From: Actinomycetota bacterium
Lineage (GTDB): Bacteria; Actinomycetota; Humimicrobiia; Humimicrobiales; Humimicrobiaceae
DNA: 7,553 bases
Assembly (NCBI GenBank): GCA_018897225.1
Contig: JAHILC010000180.1
Coordinates: 1 to 7,553 of the forward strand
Reading direction: 5' to 3'
The translations under genes and the position numbers were made by a program. Under the pieces are notes generated by a model. That model searched no databases. It was not told the DNA's origin and worked only from the letters and a program-made list of their open reading frames with translations. Shown here piece after piece: positions 6,049-7,553 of this stretch; the stretch's first letter is position 1, and the number at the start of each line of letters is the position of its first letter.

Positions 6049-6118
6049 TTATTAAATAGTTAAAAAATAAAGTAATATAATTTTTTTATTCTTATTTTTG
6101 ATAAGTTTTTATAATTAC

Positions 6119-6126
6119 AGGAAAGG
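6119..6126 (+). promoter_or_regulatory. Shine-Dalgarno AGGAAAGG deciding a TTG start
   Basis: A strong purine-rich site 8 bases before TTG 6135-6137, in a region otherwise almost devoid of G. It fixes the start of the TIGR04255 gene at the TTG. Confidence 0.7.
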
Positions 6127-6134
6127 TACTTATT

Positions 6135-6905
6135 TTGAAAAGAATTATTTTAAATAATAAACCTTTGTTAGAAGCAATTTTTGAAATAAGATGGGAATTA
6201 GAACAAAGTAATCTTGGTCCAATAGATCCACATTATAAAATTTTAATTGGAAGTTTGTACGAAAAAATAAAAGAAGAATATCCTTTTCATGAACAACTTG
6301 AAACGGCGAATTTTCCAGATGGAATGATTTCTTATGTAACACAACATAGATACAGAACAGGTGAAAAAGGTTGGCCTTTGGTTCAAATTGGACCGGGAAT
6401 TCTTACTTTGAATGATACTGTTAATTATAAATGGGAAAAATTTGAAAGAAGGATTATCAATGTTGTTAATGCTTTGTTTGAAATTTATCCAGATATGGAA
6501 AATAAACTGAGAATTAATAAACTTTTATTAAGATATATAAATTCAATTAATTTCGATTTTAGTAAAGATAATATTTTTGAATTCTTAAAAAATAAAATGA
6601 AATCAAATATAAATCTATCTGCAGATTTATTTGAAAAAACAGGTGTAAATTATTTACCTAATGGTTTTAATTTAATATTTAATTTTGAGTCAACAAAACC
6701 GAAAGGTATAATAAGTTTGAGATTTTCTAAAGGTAAAAAACTTAATATTGATTCTCTTATATGGGAATTGGTTATGCAAACTAGAAGTTTTGAAGAAAAA
6801 GTTTCAATTAAATTCTTAAAAGATTGGATTAAGAAAAGTCATGATTTAACTGATGATTGGTTTTTTAAATTAATTGAAGGAGATTTATTGGAGGGGTTTA
6901 AATGA
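6135..6905 (+). CDS. TIGR04255 family protein
   Basis: A 256-residue cytoplasmic protein (no signal or membrane segment) matching, from memory, the sporadically distributed TIGR04255 family, whose function is unknown. Seen: the N-terminal KPLLEAIFEIRW (9-20), typical of the family's P-x-x-E-A-x-F-E-x-R-W opening; GWPLVQIGPGILTLND (79-94) followed by YKWEKF (98-103); KLRINKLLLRYIN (124-136); and the C-terminal SHDLTDDWFFKLIEGDLLEGF (start 235). All segments are present in order and the length is usual, so the gene looks complete. It starts at TTG with a strong Shine-Dalgarno and is the first gene of a + strand operon. The next gene overlaps its stop by 4 bases, so the products are likely made in fixed ratio and may interact. 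Codons are strongly A/T-ended, more so than in the housekeeping genes to the left, consistent with acquired DNA. No catalytic motif is evident to me. Confidence 0.82.
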   Translation: MKRIILNNKPLLEAIFEIRWELEQSNLGPIDPHYKILIGSLYEKIKEEYPFHEQLETANFPDGMISYVTQHRYRTGEKGWPLVQIGPGILTLNDTVNYKWEKFERRIINVVNALFEIYPDMENKLRINKLLLRYINSINFDFSKDNIFEFLKNKMKSNINLSADLFEKTGVNYLPNGFNLIFNFESTKPKGIISLRFSKGKKLNIDSLIWELVMQTRSFEEKVSIKFLKDWIKKSHDLTDDWFFKLIEGDLLEGFK

Positions 6906-7360
6906 AAGCAATAAATGAATATAAAGACGAAGAAAGAATAGTCACATTGGAGGATTCTTTTTGTGCTTCTGGTAACTCTGCTTTTCCAGTAAAGAGATCG
7001 GATTTTTTTGAGCCAGAAGATGTTTATACTATATCTGGGATAAAGGGGTCTGATATGGAAGGATATTTTTGTTTAATAACAGATAATATTAGATTGTGGA
7101 ATTTTGGATACAATAATAAATCTATAAATGCTATTCCAGTTCAACATTATTCAGATCCATCATCATTGTTTCCGCTAATGGGATTTCATTCGAATACATT
7201 TTTTTCACAAACAATTGAAATGAGGAAGTCACAGCCAAAGATTATTGATTATGAAGTTGATAAAGATATTGATCTTGAAATGAATCCAAAAGAAAGTTAT
7301 AAAATAAAAGTTATGATAAAAGATATTAAAAAGGGAAAACTAAGAGTTATTTTAGATTGA
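6902..7360 (+). CDS. 152-residue protein of unknown family, coupled to TIGR04255
   Basis: I do not recognise this family. ATG 6902-6904 overlaps the preceding TGA (ATGA), with GGAGGGG (6890-6896) 5 bases upstream, so both the start and the translational coupling are well supported. The protein is soluble, with no signal peptide or membrane helix. The N-terminal half (about 13-107) is rich in short hydrophobic and aromatic strands (VYTISGIKG, YFCLITDNIRLWNFGY, INAIPVQHYS) and Phe/Ser/Asn-rich turns. The C-terminal part (about 112-152) has alternating charged and beta-branched residues (YKIKVMIKDIKKGKLRVIL), suggesting a beta-rich fold. Two cysteines (21 and 57) are not in a metal-binding pair. 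As the middle gene between a TIGR04255 protein and a SQSCDL protein, it probably belongs to the same functional unit. Any specific activity would be a guess. Confidence 0.85.
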   Translation: MKAINEYKDEERIVTLEDSFCASGNSAFPVKRSDFFEPEDVYTISGIKGSDMEGYFCLITDNIRLWNFGYNNKSINAIPVQHYSDPSSLFPLMGFHSNTFFSQTIEMRKSQPKIIDYEVDKDIDLEMNPKESYKIKVMIKDIKKGKLRVILD

Positions 7361-7370
7361 TTATTTAAGA

Positions 7371-7553
7371 ATGGAAAATCAATGGTATAAAGAAATAGAA
7401 GATAAAGAAATATTATTACAGGGTGATATAATAAATAATTGTCCAATTATTATTCCACCAAATACTAAATATAAAAAAGGTGAAATAATAACTTCAGAAG
7501 TTGAAGAATATAATGTAATAATAATGAGTCAATCATGTGATTTAGTAAGGAAA
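7371..7553 (+). CDS. Start of an uncharacterised protein with a SQSCDL motif (3' end outside window)
   Basis: The frame is open from ATG 7371-7373 to the window edge, 61 codons, beginning MENQWYKEIEDKEILLQGDI. It lies 10 bases after the preceding stop on the same strand with matching A/T-rich codon use, so it is very likely the third gene of the operon. Seen: a LLQGDII segment (15-21), a Pro-rich turn CPIIIPP (24-30), and VIIMSQSCDLVRK (49-61), in which Cys57 follows a hydrophobic strand. From memory, a [ST]Q[ST]CDL signature of this kind recurs in poorly characterised bacterial proteins, preceded by a QGD segment; the buried-strand-then-Cys-Asp arrangement suggests an active-site or metal residue, but this is inference. 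The ribosome site is weak (TTTAAGA), so it may rely on coupling to the gene before it. Full length and domains are not visible. Confidence 0.75.
   Translation, partial: MENQWYKEIEDKEILLQGDIINNCPIIIPPNTKYKKGEIITSEVEEYNVIIMSQSCDLVRK

Larger units (their letters stand above)
5796..6118. other. AT-rich stretch without a recognisable gene
   Basis: About 320 bp with stops in every frame and almost no G or C runs. It holds several -10-like boxes, one reasonable promoter (5941-5970), an inverted repeat around it and a nested palindrome (6016-6048), and otherwise nothing I can identify. It is presumably the control region of the operon that follows, plus possibly degraded DNA. Confidence 0.6.

Noticed and set aside
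5812..6118. Runs of TAATAATTAA-like sequence as an iteron-type origin
   Set aside because: The similarity is low-complexity AT repetition without a fixed unit or spacing.

Overview
The left two thirds of the window (1-4708) is an ordinary, moderately AT-rich bacterial housekeeping block read entirely on the + strand: the 3' end of mfd (transcription-repair coupling factor), a membrane-anchored parvulin foldase of the PrsA/SurA type, mazG, a DivIC/FtsB-type septum protein, a Ppx/GppA phosphatase and tRNA-Leu(UAA). From memory, this order resembles the actinobacterial neighbourhood mfd - mazG - eno - septum formation initiator - DUF501 - ppx, but without eno and DUF501. Together with the low GC and the Shine-Dalgarno and TTG-start usage, this suggests a low-GC, deep-branching actinobacterium-like lineage or a relative. 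The assignment is an inference from gene order only.

The right third (from 4709 on) looks like accessory DNA placed directly behind the tRNA-Leu gene. It is visibly more AT-rich, contains long non-coding stretches, and holds genes of sporadic families. The most striking element is a very compact candidate small-RNA gene (4721-4805). It has a near-consensus promoter (TTGACA, extended -10 TGT-TATATT) whose predicted start lies at the foot of two perfect hairpins separated by two bases; the second hairpin is followed by a T-rich tract like an intrinsic terminator. Its tail overlaps the stop codon of a convergent DUF3800 gene (4804-5628, - strand), a predicted RNase H-fold family. Structured RNAs have been reported next to DUF3800 genes before, so an RNA-protein pair is a reasonable hypothesis.

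Upstream of DUF3800 is about 500 bp of very AT-rich DNA with no intact gene. It contains a possible decayed reading frame (5583-5795), a candidate promoter with an inverted repeat around its -10 (5941-5980) and a nested palindrome (6016-6048). These precede a + strand operon: a TIGR04255-family protein (6135-6905), a translationally coupled 152-residue protein of unknown family (6902-7360), and the start of a third protein with a SQSCDL motif (7371 to the window edge). This three-gene set, and its possible relation to the DUF3800/RNA pair, is the best candidate here for an undescribed system. No integrase, transposase, CRISPR array or second attachment site is visible, so the island's far end must lie outside the window.
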